Source of the DNA: Pseudomonas corrugata
GTDB lineage: Bacteria; Pseudomonadota; Gammaproteobacteria; Pseudomonadales; Pseudomonadaceae
Direction of reading: 5' to 3'
NCBI RefSeq assembly: GCF_001269905.1
Contig: NZ_LHVK01000008.1
Location: 392,526-456,525 of the forward strand
DNA length: 64,000 nt
In this document: positions 1-9,294 of the stretch, piece by piece
Layout of the letters: the number at the start of each line of letters is the position of its first letter
Position numbering within the stretch: the first letter of the stretch is position 1
Made by a program: the position numbers and the translations under genes
Notes under the pieces: generated by a model
Told to the model about the DNA's origin: nothing
The model's database searches: none
Seen by the model: the letters and a program-made list of their open reading frames with translations, nothing else

Positions 1-28
1 CACTCAAGTTAGCCGCACAGGCCATTAG
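1..28. repeat. Truncated copy of the 54-bp palindromic repeat
   Basis: The window opens inside the right arm of the same palindrome found complete at 24413-24466 and 55649-55702. The visible end reads ACAGGCCATTAG against ACAGGCCACTAG in the complete copies. The left arm lies outside the window. Confidence 0.6.
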
Positions 29-140
29 CAGATATTGCCCTACGCTGTAGGGTGAAAATTCACTTGATCTGTCACTGGCGCGACGGTGTCAAGGCGCCTC
101 ATGCTCAAGCTTCAACAAGGATCCTTACAAGGAGAAGGCC

Positions 141-923
141 ATGCAGCTCGCGTTTCATCAAGTCGATGCGTTCAGCGACCGACCGTTTGGCGGTAATCCG
201 GCGATAGTCTATCGGCTTGATGCCTGGCTGGCCGATGACTTGATGCAGAAGATTGCAGCCGAACATAACCTGGCTGAAACCGCTTTCCTGGTGCGCGAAG
301 GTCAGTATTGGCACATCCGTTGGTTCACCCCCACCACCGAAGTCCCGTTGTGCGGACACGCCACGCTGGCAAGCGCTCATGTGCTGTTCGAGGTCTATCA
401 TGAGACTGCCCAGCGGCTGGACTTCATCTGCAAATCCGGCCCCTTGAGCGTCAGTCGCGAAGGTAACCGGTTGTGGCTGGATTTTCCGGCCATGGTACCC
501 AGCGAACTGGGCGCCTCCCTGGCCGTGCAGAGTGCCCTGGGTGTCGAGGCGGTGGACGTTCTGGCATCCAGTGTGCTGCTGGTGGTGCTGGAGTCGGAGC
601 AAGCAGTGCTCGATTGCAAGCCGGACATGGCGGCCCTGGCCAAACTGCCGTGGCCCGGCGCTATCGTGACCGCGCCGGGTAGCCGGCATGACTTTGTCTC
701 GCGTTACTTTGCGCCAGCGATTGGTATCAACGAGGATCCGGTGACCGGATCGACCCATTGCAGCCTGGTTCCGTACTGGTCCAAACGCCTGAGCAAGCTG
801 GGGTTGACGGCTTATCAGTGCTCGACCAGGGGAGGGGCACTGTTCTGTCGGCTGGAGGGGGAGCGGGTGAAGATTGGTGGGGATGCGATGTTGGTGGCCA
901 GTGGGACGTTGTTGCTGGGCTGA
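141..923 (+). CDS. PhzF-family isomerase/epimerase-like protein
   Basis: This 260-residue protein belongs to the PhzF (phenazine biosynthesis-like) family of diaminopimelate-epimerase fold. It shows the N-terminal DAFSDRPFGGNPA signature, the family catalytic glutamate in NLAETAFL (Glu46), a PLCGHATLA segment near residue 75 and a DPVTGSTHCSL loop near the C-terminus. A Shine-Dalgarno AAGGAGA lies just before the ATG. Members isomerise small substrates in the cytosol, but the substrate of this one cannot be inferred. There are no phenazine genes nearby, so it is a stand-alone paralogue. It is transcribed toward the ABC ATPase and is probably monocistronic. Confidence 0.9.
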   Translation: MQLAFHQVDAFSDRPFGGNPAIVYRLDAWLADDLMQKIAAEHNLAETAFLVREGQYWHIRWFTPTTEVPLCGHATLASAHVLFEVYHETAQRLDFICKSGPLSVSREGNRLWLDFPAMVPSELGASLAVQSALGVEAVDVLASSVLLVVLESEQAVLDCKPDMAALAKLPWPGAIVTAPGSRHDFVSRYFAPAIGINEDPVTGSTHCSLVPYWSKRLSKLGLTAYQCSTRGGALFCRLEGERVKIGGDAMLVASGTLLLG

Positions 924-966
924 TCTGGATTGAGTACAGCCGGGAGAGCCTGGCCGGCTGTCAGGC

Positions 967-994
967 CGCTATCGCGAGCAGGCTCGCTCCCACA
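967..994. repeat. Single REP element
   Basis: A solitary REP unit (core GAGCAGGCTCGCTCCCACA) lies between the converging PhzF-family and ABC ATPase genes. No partner unit in inverted orientation was seen close by, so it is a REP singlet and not a REPIN. Confidence 0.7.
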
Positions 995-1039
995 ATCAAG
1001 AACCAGAGCGCAATGGGGGGAAATATTTTGCCCCAAGGC

Positions 1040-2149
1040 TCAATGAGCCGCGCTGTACCGCCGCACTCCGCTTTCCACCGGGGGTATGTGCGCGGCCGTG
1101 CTTCCCGAGGCCTGGAACAGCACCAGGTGTTCAGCCGAAACGCGGATACCGACAGTGGCGCCGACCTGATGATCGGCATGGCTCGGGAAGATCGACTCCA
1201 GCTGCGCCCCCGTTGGCAATTGAAGGCGGTACAAGGTCGAAGCACCCAGGAACGTTTTGCCGACAATTTGAGCGGTGAGAGGGCTGTCCGGTGCGTAGAC
1301 GATATCGTCAGGCCGCAACAGCACATCCACCGCGCCGCCGACGGGCCAGGTATAAGCCCGGTTGCCGCGCAGGATTCCCAGCTCGGTCTGCACCGACTCC
1401 GGGCTTTCGAGCCGGCCACGGATGAAATAGCCCTGGCCGATGAAACTGGCGACGAAGGGCGTCAGCGGTTCGTGGTACAGGTTGTAGGGTGTGTCCCACT
1501 GTTCCAGCCGACCGTCCTTGAACACGCCGACATGGTCGCTCACGGCGAAGGCTTCTTCCTGGTCATGGGTGACCAGAATTGCACTGGTGCCGCGCGCCTT
1601 GAGGATGTCCCGCACCTCATGACTGAGCTTGCGACGCAGCTCTCCGTCGAGGTTGGAGAACGGTTCGTCGAGCAACAGCAGTTGGGGCTCCGGTGCCAGT
1701 GCACGGGCCAGTGCCACACGCTGTTGCTGGCCGCCGGACAGTTCGTGGGGAAAGCGTTTGCCCAGGTTCTTCAGGTTGACCAGCTCCAGCATTTCCTCCA
1801 CCACGCGATCCTTGTCCGGATGCTTGCGGATGCCGAAGGCGATGTTCTCGGCCACACTCAGGTGGGGAAACAGCGCGTAGTCCTGGAATACCATGCCGAT
1901 ACGGCGTTTTTCCGGGGCCAAGGTGAAGCCGGCGCGGGAAAGGGTTTCCCCGGCCAGCTGGATTTCACCTTCGTATACCGGCTCGAAGCCGGCAATGGCC
2001 CGCAGTGTCGTGGTTTTGCCGCACCCGGATGAGCCGAGCAGGCAGCCGATATCGCCGGCATTGAGGTGCAGGTTGAGATTCTGCACCACCCGCTGGTCCA
2101 AGTAACCACAAGCCAGGTTGTGCAGACTCAACAGCAGGGAATGACTCAT
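1040..2149 (-). CDS. ABC transporter ATP-binding protein, FbpC/PotA-like
   Basis: The ATPase of an importer-type ABC system, 369 residues. Walker A is GSSGCGKT (about residues 39-46), followed by the Q-loop in [11 protein letters not shown], the signature LSGGQQQR, Walker B LLLLDEP and the switch HD in LVTHDQEE. About 110 C-terminal residues resemble the TOBE regulatory domain of ferric or polyamine importers. The chosen ATG overlaps the argF stop codon by four bases (ATGA), so the pair is translationally coupled; a longer open frame upstream merely runs through argF. No permease or binding-protein gene is adjacent, so the partners must be encoded elsewhere and the substrate (ferric iron, polyamine or other) is unknown. 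Confidence 0.92.
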   Translation of the reverse strand: MSHSLLLSLHNLACGYLDQRVVQNLNLHLNAGDIGCLLGSSGCGKTTTLRAIAGFEPVYEGEIQLAGETLSRAGFTLAPEKRRIGMVFQDYALFPHLSVAENIAFGIRKHPDKDRVVEEMLELVNLKNLGKRFPHELSGGQQQRVALARALAPEPQLLLLDEPFSNLDGELRRKLSHEVRDILKARGTSAILVTHDQEEAFAVSDHVGVFKDGRLEQWDTPYNLYHEPLTPFVASFIGQGYFIRGRLESPESVQTELGILRGNRAYTWPVGGAVDVLLRPDDIVYAPDSPLTAQIVGKTFLGASTLYRLQLPTGAQLESIFPSHADHQVGATVGIRVSAEHLVLFQASGSTAAHIPPVESGVRRYSAAH

Positions 2150-3066
2150 GCGTGGTGATACGCCGGCTCGACAAGGAACTCGAGCAGGGCCTTCTGCGCA
2201 TGGAGACGATTCTCGGCCTGATCCCAGGCGACCGAGCGCGGGTCGTCCAGCAGGTCGAAGCTGATCTCCTCGCCACGGTGGGCCGGCAGGCAATGCATGA
2301 ACAGCACGTCGGCATCCGCCAGGTCGAGCAGGGCCCGGTTGACCTGAAGCGGTGCGAACAGCTTGAGGCGCTTGGCCGTTTCCTCTTCCTGGCCCATGGA
2401 GGTCCAGACGTCCGTGCTCACCAGATGCGCGCCGGCCACGGCCAGCTTCGGATCGCGGACGATGGCCACCCGGTCTCCGGCCTTGGCGACCAGTTCGGCG
2501 TTGGGGTCGTAGCCCTCGGGGCAGGCGATGCGCAACTGGAAGTCGAATTGCATCGCAGCTTCTATATAGCTGTTGCACATGTTGTTGCCGTCGCCGATCC
2601 AGGCCACGGTCTTGCCCTGTATCGAGCCACGGTGTTCAAGGAACGTCTGCATGTCGGCCAGCAACTGGCAGGGGTGCAGGTCATCGGACAGGCCATTGAT
2701 CACCGGCACACGGGAGTGGGCGGCGAATTCGGTCAGGGTGCTGTGGGCAAAGGTACGGATCATCATCACGTCGAGCATGCTTGACATGACGATGGCGCAG
2801 TCAGCGATTGGTTCGCCTCGGCCCAGCTGGGTGTCGCGGGGCGATAGGAAGATCGCCTGGCCGCCGAGCTGGATCATGCCGGCTTCGAACGAAATACGGG
2901 TACGGGTCGATGATTTCTCGAAAATCATTCCCAGTACGCGGTTCTTCAGGGGCTCGAACAGTACGCCGCGGTTACGCAGGTCTTTGAGCTCCACGCCTCG
3001 ACGGATCACGCCGAGCAACTCATCGGGCGTGAGATCCATCAGGGAGAGAAAGTGCCTTGCGCTCAT
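2146..3066 (-). CDS. argF: Ornithine carbamoyltransferase (anabolic)
   Basis: Makes citrulline from ornithine and carbamoyl phosphate in arginine biosynthesis, in the cytosol. At 306 residues it has the usual size. The carbamoyl-phosphate site STRTR is at residues 53-57, HPCQ at 131-134 and the HCLP ornithine loop at 258-261. It precedes the ABC ATPase gene with a four-base overlap. An exact ArgR half-site, TGTCGC-N8-AA, lies upstream at 3193-3208, which fits arginine repression known for argF in pseudomonads. The later steps are partly represented in this window by argG. Confidence 0.97.
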   Translation of the reverse strand: MSARHFLSLMDLTPDELLGVIRRGVELKDLRNRGVLFEPLKNRVLGMIFEKSSTRTRISFEAGMIQLGGQAIFLSPRDTQLGRGEPIADCAIVMSSMLDVMMIRTFAHSTLTEFAAHSRVPVINGLSDDLHPCQLLADMQTFLEHRGSIQGKTVAWIGDGNNMCNSYIEAAMQFDFQLRIACPEGYDPNAELVAKAGDRVAIVRDPKLAVAGAHLVSTDVWTSMGQEEETAKRLKLFAPLQVNRALLDLADADVLFMHCLPAHRGEEISFDLLDDPRSVAWDQAENRLHAQKALLEFLVEPAYHHA

Positions 3067-3192
3067 GATTGACTACCTTTTTGTAACGGACCGCAGATGC
3101 TCAAAGCCTTGTTTAAGGAAAAACGGGCGAGACCTGCGGCAAAAGCCGCACGGGGCGACGAAAATAGGGGAAGGCGCGATATTGACATTAAA

Positions 3193-3208
3193 TGTCGCGT
3201 CTTACCAA
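3193..3208 (+). promoter_or_regulatory. ArgR half-site upstream of argF
   Basis: An exact match to the recalled Pseudomonas ArgR half-site TGTCGC-N8-AA, about 130 bp upstream of the argF start. A much weaker similarity lies one 21-bp period to its left (3172-3187). Arginine-dependent repression of argF is established in Pseudomonas; use of this site is inferred. Confidence 0.6.
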
Positions 3209-3246
3209 TAGGGCTACGGTGTTTGGGGATTTCAGCGGGGTCATCA

Positions 3247-3285
3247 CTAGCGGTCTGAACTTGAATCAGCCACGCAGGCCACTAG
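3247..3285. repeat. Shortened copy of the 54-bp palindromic repeat
   Basis: Read on the minus strand it begins CTAGTGGCCTGCGTGGCTG and ends CAGACCGCTAG, so it matches the first arm of the 54-bp element but has lost about 15 bases from the second arm. Total length is 39 bases. Confidence 0.6.
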
Positions 3286-3501
3286 GCTGGATGACATGTT
3301 TGAAGCCGGTTTCCTGACAGCAGCGACCCATTTGTACACTGGCGTTGCGCAGCTTGGCAACCAGCCAGGACGGGCCTGGCATTGCAGTGGTCGGTTTGTA
3401 ACTTGTCATTTCATGATTCGCCTGTCTGTTGACGAGTGTGAAGCATTTCCTAATGCAAGGGGCTGGGTTATAAATGAATCCCTAGACGCAGGAGCCTCGA
3501 A

Positions 3502-3786
3502 ATGGATTCGAAAGAGCAACAACTGATGGAGCTGCTGGGGCTGACGGCACGCTCCCTGACTCACCTCACCGCTTCGGTGACGTCCATGTCATTCGAGTTG
3601 TTGCGCAGCGACGATGAAGTCATCAAGGCGGCCGGTCGCCGAATGATCGATCGCATGGCCACCATCAGCGGCGGGCTCGATGAGCATTGGCGATTGATCG
3701 GTGAATTGACGGGCACGCCCATCGCTCAGGAACAGGTGCAAACCGTCGAAGAGATCCAGCTGTTGGCGCCCCCTCCCGAGCAGTGA
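3502..3786 (+). CDS. Conserved hypothetical protein, 94 aa, helical
   Basis: A small soluble protein of unknown function with no signal peptide or cysteines. It is predicted to be mostly alpha-helical from residue 1 to about 70 (LLGLTARSLTHL, AAGRRMIDRMATI), with a flexible Pro/Gln-rich end. The ATG is preceded by GCAGGAG. It stands before the molybdopterin oxidoreductase gene with a 130-bp gap, so co-transcription is possible but not shown. A gene of this size occupies a similar place next to argF in other Pseudomonas, which supports its being real; no function is suggested. Confidence 0.75.
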   Translation: MDSKEQQLMELLGLTARSLTHLTASVTSMSFELLRSDDEVIKAAGRRMIDRMATISGGLDEHWRLIGELTGTPIAQEQVQTVEEIQLLAPPPEQ

Positions 3787-3917
3787 TGCCACTTCATCGG
3801 TACGCCTGATGCCCGGCAATTCACAGGACGAACCTCGCTGGCAAAGACGTGGATCACACGCCATAGTTTTGTTCCCGCGGCCGAAAGTGCCCGCCACGAA
3901 TAAAACAGAGACTGGCC

Positions 3918-6026
3918 ATGACCAAGACTCTTCATCACCGTGCGTGCCATCTGTGTGAAGCCATCTGTGGCTTGACCCTGGAAACCACCGAAACCGAAGG
4001 CCAGGGCCTGGCGATCACCTCGATCAAGGGCGATCCGTTGGACAGCTTCAGCCGTGGCCACATCTGCCCCAAGGCGGTGGCCCTGCAGGATATCCAGAAC
4101 GACCCGGATCGCTTGCGTCAACCCATGCAGCGAATTGGCAGCGAATGGCAGCCCATCGCCTGGGATGAAGCGTTCGCATTGGTCGCTGAACGCCTGGCGG
4201 CCATTCAGGAGCGCCACGGCCAGAATGCGGTGGCGGTCTATCAGGGCAACCCCAGCGTGCATAACTATGGGCTGACGACCCACAGCAACTATTTCCTGGG
4301 CTTGCTGAAGACCCGTAGCCGTTTCTCGGCGACGTCGGTGGACCAGTTGCCCCATCACCTGACCAGCCACCTGATGTACGGCCACGGCTTGCTGTTGCCG
4401 ATACCGGACATCGACCACACCGACTTCATGTTGATCCTGGGCGGCAACCCGTTGGCGTCCAATGGCAGCATCATGACCGTGCCGGACGTCGAAAAGCGCC
4501 TCAAGGCGATACAGGCCCGCGGCGGCAAAGTAGTGGTGGTCGATCCGCGTCGCAGCGAAACGGCGGCCATGGCAAGCCAGCATCTCTTCGTGCGTCCCGG
4601 TGGTGACGCCGCGCTGCTGTTCGGCCTGCTCAACACGTTGTTCAGTGAAGGCCTGACCCGTGACAGTCACCTGCCGGTGGATGGCCTTGAGGACGTGCGC
4701 CAGGCTGTCGCAACCTTCACCGCCGAGGCGATGAGCCCGCTCTGTGGGGTGCCTGCCTTGCAGATTCGTCAGTTGGCGCGGGACTTCGCGGCCGCATCGT
4801 CGGCAGTCTGCTATGGACGGATGGGGGTATCGACCCAGGCTTTCGGCACGCTGTGCCATTGGCTGATCCAAGTAATCAACCTCATGACCGGCAACCTGGA
4901 CCGGGTTGGCGGGGCGTTGTGCACCGAACCGGCGGTGGATCTGGTCGCCAGTACCTCGGGCGGGCATTTCAACCGCTGGCAAAGCCGTGTATCCGGGCGG
5001 CCCGAGTACGCCGGCGAACTGCCGGTGTCGACCCTGGCCGAGGAAATGCTCACCGAGGGCGAAGGCCAGATCCGGGCATTGGTCACCGTGGCCGGCAATC
5101 CGGTGCTGTCGACGCCCAACGGACGGCAATTGGAGCAGGCACTGGATGGGCTGGAGTTCATGGTCAGCGTCGATCTGTATATCAATGAAACCACACGCTA
5201 CGCCGACCTGATCCTGCCCTCGACCTCCGCCCTGGAAAATGACCATTACGACACCACGTTCAACCTGTTCGCGGTGCGCAACGTAACCCGTTTCAACCGG
5301 GCCATCCTGCCCAAGCCCGAGGGCGCACTGCACGATTGGGAGATTTTCGTCGGCCTGGCCAAGGCCTTCGCCGCGAGGACCGGCAAGGAGCTCAAGCCGA
5401 CCATGCCACCTGCGCAGATGATCGACGTTGGCTTGCGGGCGGGCGCTTACGGGGATGCCTCGCCGCACAAGCTGTCCCTGGCGACGCTGTTTGACCATCC
5501 CCATGGCCTCGACCTGGGAGCGCTCAAGCCTAACCTGGCACCGCGGCTGAAGACCGAAAACCAAAGGATACAAGCCGCCCCCGCGGTGATTCTCGCCGAC
5601 ATCGGGCGTTTCTCCACGTCGCCTGCACCCAAGTCGGATGAGCTGCTGATGATTGGCCGTCGGCATGTGCGCAGTAACAATTCCTGGATGCATAACTTCC
5701 ATCGACTGGTGAAGGGCAAGCCGCGTCACCAATTGCTGATGCACCCGGATGACCTGGCCAGTCGTGGCCTGAGCGATGGGCAACGAGTAAAGGTCAGTTC
5801 ACGGGTGGGGGTGATCGAAGTCGAAGTGCAGGGCAGCCCGGACATGATGAAAGGCGTGGTCAGCCTGCCCCACGGTTGGGGGCATGCCCGGCCGGGTGTG
5901 CAGATGGGCATTGCCAGCGAACAGCCGGGCTCCAGCGCCAATGACCTGACCGATGAGCGGCAGCTGGACGAGTTGTCCGGCAATGCGGCGCTCAATGGCG
6001 TGCCGGTGACGGTGGCGGCTGCGTGA
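3918..6026 (+). CDS. Molybdopterin oxidoreductase family protein (FdhF/NarB-like)
   Basis: A 702-residue molybdenum-bisMGD enzyme of the DMSO reductase superfamily. An N-terminal [4Fe-4S] motif is visible as Cys10-x2-Cys13-x3-Cys17 and Cys50, followed by the molybdopterin-binding domain (LILGGNPLASNG, VVVDPRR) and the C-terminal molydopterin dinucleotide-binding domain (about 575-690). There is no twin-arginine signal, so it is probably cytosolic. No iron-sulphur, cytochrome or diaphorase subunit gene lies beside it, so its electron partner and substrate are unknown. Formate dehydrogenase, nitrate reductase and other activities are all possible from sequence alone. Confidence 0.9.
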   Translation: MTKTLHHRACHLCEAICGLTLETTETEGQGLAITSIKGDPLDSFSRGHICPKAVALQDIQNDPDRLRQPMQRIGSEWQPIAWDEAFALVAERLAAIQERHGQNAVAVYQGNPSVHNYGLTTHSNYFLGLLKTRSRFSATSVDQLPHHLTSHLMYGHGLLLPIPDIDHTDFMLILGGNPLASNGSIMTVPDVEKRLKAIQARGGKVVVVDPRRSETAAMASQHLFVRPGGDAALLFGLLNTLFSEGLTRDSHLPVDGLEDVRQAVATFTAEAMSPLCGVPALQIRQLARDFAAASSAVCYGRMGVSTQAFGTLCHWLIQVINLMTGNLDRVGGALCTEPAVDLVASTSGGHFNRWQSRVSGRPEYAGELPVSTLAEEMLTEGEGQIRALVTVAGNPVLSTPNGRQLEQALDGLEFMVSVDLYINETTRYADLILPSTSALENDHYDTTFNLFAVRNVTRFNRAILPKPEGALHDWEIFVGLAKAFAARTGKELKPTMPPAQMIDVGLRAGAYGDASPHKLSLATLFDHPHGLDLGALKPNLAPRLKTENQRIQAAPAVILADIGRFSTSPAPKSDELLMIGRRHVRSNNSWMHNFHRLVKGKPRHQLLMHPDDLASRGLSDGQRVKVSSRVGVIEVEVQGSPDMMKGVVSLPHGWGHARPGVQMGIASEQPGSSANDLTDERQLDELSGNAALNGVPVTVAAA

Positions 6027-6125
6027 ATTTGTCTCTGGAGGAGACCGAGCACCTTGCTCGGCTTTCCGTTACAATGCGCCACCGTGTCGACGACTTGAGT
6101 CGCGAAGTTTAAGCCGAGGTGCTCC

Positions 6126-6467
6126 ATGGATATCATCGAAACGATCAAAGACCAGATTGCCAACAACACCGTCCTGCTCTACATGAAAGGCTCGCCGAAT
6201 GCGCCGCAGTGCGGTTTCTCGGCCAAGGCCGCTCAGGCGGTGATGGCATGTGGCGAGAAGTTCGCCTACGTGGACATCCTGCAGAACCCGGAAATCCGTG
6301 CCAACCTGCCGAAGTACGCCAACTGGCCAACCTTCCCGCAACTGTGGGTGGGTGGTGAGCTGATCGGTGGTAGCGACATCATGACCGAGATGGCCGCTGA
6401 CGGCTCGCTGCAAACCACGATCAAGAATGCCGTCGTAAAAGCGGCAGAGAGCAAGACCGAAGCCTGA
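6126..6467 (+). CDS. grxD: Monothiol glutaredoxin, Grx4 type
   Basis: A 113-residue monothiol glutaredoxin with the CGFS active site at residues 29-32, preceded by the conserved KGSP segment at 21-24. The WPTFPQLWVGGELIGG stretch forms the glutathione-binding cis-Pro and GG motifs. Such proteins carry [2Fe-2S] clusters bound with glutathione and act in iron-sulphur delivery in the cytosol, often with BolA partners. It converges with bfr on a shared terminator (6633-6670). Confidence 0.97.
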   Translation: MDIIETIKDQIANNTVLLYMKGSPNAPQCGFSAKAAQAVMACGEKFAYVDILQNPEIRANLPKYANWPTFPQLWVGGELIGGSDIMTEMAADGSLQTTIKNAVVKAAESKTEA

Positions 6468-6508
6468 TCCTCATGTTCGCCACACACGCTGTGGTTGAAC
6501 AGGGATCT

Positions 6509-6597
6509 TGTGGGAGCGAGCCTGCTCGCGATTGCGGCGGGTCAGATACAGTGATGGCGGCTGATACACCGCAATCGCGAGCAGGCTCGCTCCCACA
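6509..6597. repeat. REPIN (two inverted REP units)
   Basis: Two REP units, TGTGGGAGCGAGCCTGCTCG and its reverse complement, flank about 50 bases, the classic REPIN arrangement. It lies downstream of grxD and before the bidirectional terminator. Confidence 0.85.
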
Positions 6598-6632
6598 GTA
6601 GATATTCGGTGCTGCCTGGGTCGCCAGGCAAT

Positions 6633-6670
6633 AAAAAGCCCCGCCTCTCGTCAGAGGGCGGGGCTTTTTA
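6633..6670. terminator. Bidirectional terminator between grxD and bfr
   Basis: A stem AAAGCCCCGCC/GGCGGGGCTTT with a run of A before it and a run of T after it, able to serve both converging genes. Confidence 0.9.
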
Positions 6671-6690
6671 GTGGCTCCTCTTCGGCGAAA

Positions 6691-7164
6691 TTATTCTTCG
6701 CCCATCTGCGATTGCAGGTAGTTCTCGAGACCGACTTTGTCGATCAGGCCCAGTTGGGTTTCCAGCCAGTCGATGTGCTCTTCCTCGGACTCGAGGATGT
6801 CTTCCAGCAGTTCACGGCTGCCGAAGTCGCCAACGCTTTCGCAGTGGGCAATGGCGGCCTTCAGATCGGTGTGGCCGGTGCGTTCGATACGCAGGTCGCA
6901 CTCGAGCATTTCCCGGGTGTGTTCGCCGATGTGCAGTTTGCCCAGGTCCTGGACGTTCGGCAGGCCTTCGAGGAACAGGATGCGCTTGATCAGTTTATCC
7001 GCGTGTTTCATCTCGTCGATGGACTCGTGGTACTCGTGCTTGCCCAGCTTGTTCAGGCCCCAGTCTTCGTACATGCGTGCGTGCAGGAAGTACTGGTTGA
7101 TTGCGACCAGTTCATTGGCGAGGATCTTGTTGAGATGCTGGATGACTGTAACGTCGCCTTTCAT
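6691..7164 (-). CDS. bfr: Bacterioferritin
   Basis: A 157-residue haem-containing ferritin subunit that stores iron as a 24-mer shell. The haem ligand Met52 is present, with ferroxidase residues Glu18, Glu51 and His54, then Glu94 and the EEHIDW segment (Glu127/His130). I chose the ATG at 7164 because it gives the standard MKGD-type N-terminus; a longer open frame extends upstream without a ferritin-like sequence. The gene for its ferredoxin partner Bfd lies directly upstream on the same strand, separated by a terminator. The pair would store and release iron. Confidence 0.97.
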   Translation of the reverse strand: MKGDVTVIQHLNKILANELVAINQYFLHARMYEDWGLNKLGKHEYHESIDEMKHADKLIKRILFLEGLPNVQDLGKLHIGEHTREMLECDLRIERTGHTDLKAAIAHCESVGDFGSRELLEDILESEEEHIDWLETQLGLIDKVGLENYLQSQMGEE

Positions 7165-7320
7165 GGTGAGGCCTGCCCTGTAGTAGCTGTATATGGGGCA
7201 GAGTTTGAGCCGCGTACTGACGGGTGTCAAACCTAAGTTATTGAATAATAAATGAAAATTAATCGGAATAAGAATGTTTGTGTTCCGCGTCTTGAAGCTA
7301 AGCAATTGATTTACAGGCAT

Positions 7321-7351
7321 AAAAAAACCGGACACTGAGTCCGGTTCTTTT
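7321..7351 (-). terminator. Terminator after bfd
   Basis: A stem ACCGGAC/GTCCGGT ends, on the minus strand, in seven T residues. It lies just after the bfd stop codon and separates bfd from bfr. Confidence 0.85.
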
Positions 7352-7364
7352 GAAAAGCTGGTTA

Positions 7365-7583
7365 TTAAGCGGCGCTGAATTCCACGGGGAAGGGGATCGA
7401 CGCCTGGGCCGTTTGCGCTTTGGCGAGGGTTTCACGCACCACTTCCTTGGCCAGGCAGGCGCATTTGCCGCATTGGCTGGCTACGCCGGTAGCCTGGCGG
7501 ACTTCACGATAGCTGCAGCAACCTTCATAGATCGCTTCGCGGATTTGCCCGTCAGTGACGCCAGTGCAGAGGCATACATACAT
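7365..7583 (-). CDS. bfd: Bacterioferritin-associated ferredoxin
   Basis: A 72-residue [2Fe-2S] ferredoxin that binds bacterioferritin and passes electrons to its haem to release stored iron. The four cluster cysteines are at 4, 6, 38 and 41, matching the known Pseudomonas Bfd pattern. I start at the ATG giving MYVCLC, ten codons inside the longest open frame. A Fur-box-like sequence 48-66 bases upstream (7631-7649) suggests derepression under iron starvation, as known for bfd in P. aeruginosa. bfr lies downstream. Confidence 0.96.
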   Translation of the reverse strand: MYVCLCTGVTDGQIREAIYEGCCSYREVRQATGVASQCGKCACLAKEVVRETLAKAQTAQASIPFPVEFSAA

Positions 7584-7630
7584 AAGTGAGAACCGTCGCT
7601 GGTTGTGACTCAATTGAGACAGATCTTAAT

Positions 7631-7649
7631 GTTAACGAGAATGATTGTC
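7631..7649. promoter_or_regulatory. Fur box upstream of bfd
   Basis: This 19-base site matches the Fur consensus GATAATGATAATCATTATC at 14 of 19 positions by eye. It is placed as expected for an operator overlapping the bfd promoter. Confidence 0.65.
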
Positions 7650-7880
7650 AAAGTGGTTTCTGAAGTGTCTGGGCTGGAGCAGCCTCGGGCTGACGAACGG
7701 TTTTTTAGTGGCACTCTGGCGATTTTTCGATAACGCCAAAAAACCGTTGAGGACAGCCCAAATGCCCGGTGTATGATGGTCGGTCCTTGCGAAGCGGGTT
7801 CGTGTCACAGGGTTGTCGCCGGAGGGTGACAGGCTGACGCGAATCTTAGTTTTTCACGTTATTACACCAGGAGATATCCA

Positions 7881-8483
<603 letters not shown>

Positions 8484-8496
8484 GCGAACTAGGCAT

Positions 8497-8530
8497 AAAA
8501 AAACCGGCTCTCGATGGGCCGGTTTTTTTA
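8497..8530. terminator. Terminator after the peroxiredoxin gene
   Basis: An AAAAAAACCGGC/GCCGGTTTTTTT stem flanked by A and T runs lies 13 bases after the stop codon. Confidence 0.9.
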
Positions 8531-8558
8531 TGGGCGTTTCAAACTGAAACGCAGTACT

Positions 8559-8607
8559 TGTGGTGAGGGGATAAATCCCCTCGCCACAGATACATCCCTC
8601 GCCACAG
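8559..8607. repeat. REP-like palindrome of the GTGGCGAGGGG family
   Basis: TGTGGTGAGGGGAT/ATCCCCTCGCCACA forms an almost perfect hairpin, followed by a further CCCTCGCCACAG half. This is a different repeat family from the GAGCAGGCTCGCTCC REPs; another large copy is at 21455-21601. Confidence 0.7.
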
Positions 8608-8616
8608 GGGCCTATT

Positions 8617-9294
8617 TCAATCGTCGAAATCCTGCCAGCCACCCATCTCCTTCCAGCGATTGACGATCCCGCAAAACAGCTCGGCGGTCTTCTCGGTGTC
8701 GTAGCGGGCCGAGTGGGCTTCGCGGCCGTCGAAGTCGATGTCGGCAGCCTGGCAGGCCTTGGCCAGCACGGTCTGGCCATACGCAAGGCCGGCCAGGGTT
8801 GCGGTATCGAAGCTGGAGAACGGGTGGAACGGGTTGCGCTTCATGTCCAGGCGCGCGACGGCCGCGTTGAGGAAACCGAGGTCGAAGCTGCTGTTATGGC
8901 CGACCAGGATTGCGCGTTTGCAACCGTTGGCCTTCAGCGCCTTGCGCACGCCGCGGAAGATATCGGTCAGAGCCGTTTCTTCGCTGACGGCCATGCGCAA
9001 TGGGTGATCGAGTTTGATCCCGGTAAATTCCAGGGCCGCGGCTTCGATGTTGGCGCCTTCGAAGGGTTCTACGCGAAAGAAATAGGTGTGGTCGGGGAAC
9101 ACAAAGCCTTTTTCGTCCATGCCGATGGTGGTCGCGGCAATTTCCAGCAACGCATCGGTGGCAGAGTTGAAACCGCCAGTCTCTACGTCGACCACGACCG
9201 GCAGGTAACCGCGGAACCGCGCAGCCATGGGGTGGCGAGGGCCGCTTGAACCGCCGTTGCCGTCCAGTTCGTCATCGAAATGTTCTTCACTCAC
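8617..9294 (-). CDS. rnt: Ribonuclease T
   Basis: A 225-residue DEDDh 3'-5' exonuclease that trims the 3' ends of tRNA and other stable RNAs. Exo I is VVVDVETGG (Asp36, Glu38), Exo II is near [11 protein letters not shown] and Exo III is [10 protein letters not shown] with the catalytic His and Asp. The N-terminal 25 residues are acidic and Gly-rich, as in other Pseudomonas RNase T. Its ATG overlaps the pyrC stop codon by four bases, so the two are translationally coupled. Confidence 0.96.
   Translation of the reverse strand: MSEEHFDDELDGNGGSSGPRHPMAARFRGYLPVVVDVETGGFNSATDALLEIAATTIGMDEKGFVFPDHTYFFRVEPFEGANIEAAALEFTGIKLDHPLRMAVSEETALTDIFRGVRKALKANGCKRAILVGHNSSFDLGFLNAAVARLDMKRNPFHPFSSFDTATLAGLAYGQTVLAKACQAADIDFDGREAHSARYDTEKTAELFCGIVNRWKEMGGWQDFDD

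Larger units (their letters stand above)
3067..3501. other. 435-bp intergenic region between argF and the 94-aa protein
   Basis: It contains the argF promoter region with an ArgR half-site (3193-3208) and a shortened palindromic repeat (3247-3285). A 76-codon open frame at 3296-3526 is present but has no convincing start context and overlaps the next gene, so I do not call it. Nothing else was recognised. Confidence 0.6.

Noticed and set aside
758..2032. Open frame of 424 codons on the plus strand
   Set aside because: Overlaps the end of the PhzF-family gene and is antisense to the ABC ATPase, which has full Walker and signature motifs.
3296..3526. Open frame of 76 codons in the argF upstream region
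   Set aside because: No ribosome binding site, no motif, overlaps the start of the 94-residue gene.
3726..5783. Open frame of 685 codons on the minus strand
   Set aside because: It is antisense to the molybdopterin oxidoreductase, has no recognisable domains and is rich in His, Gln and Arg as expected for a GC-rich shadow frame.
7850..7857. TTTTTCAC core resembling a ColR box before the peroxiredoxin gene
   Set aside because: The outer positions of the consensus do not match, so it is probably chance.
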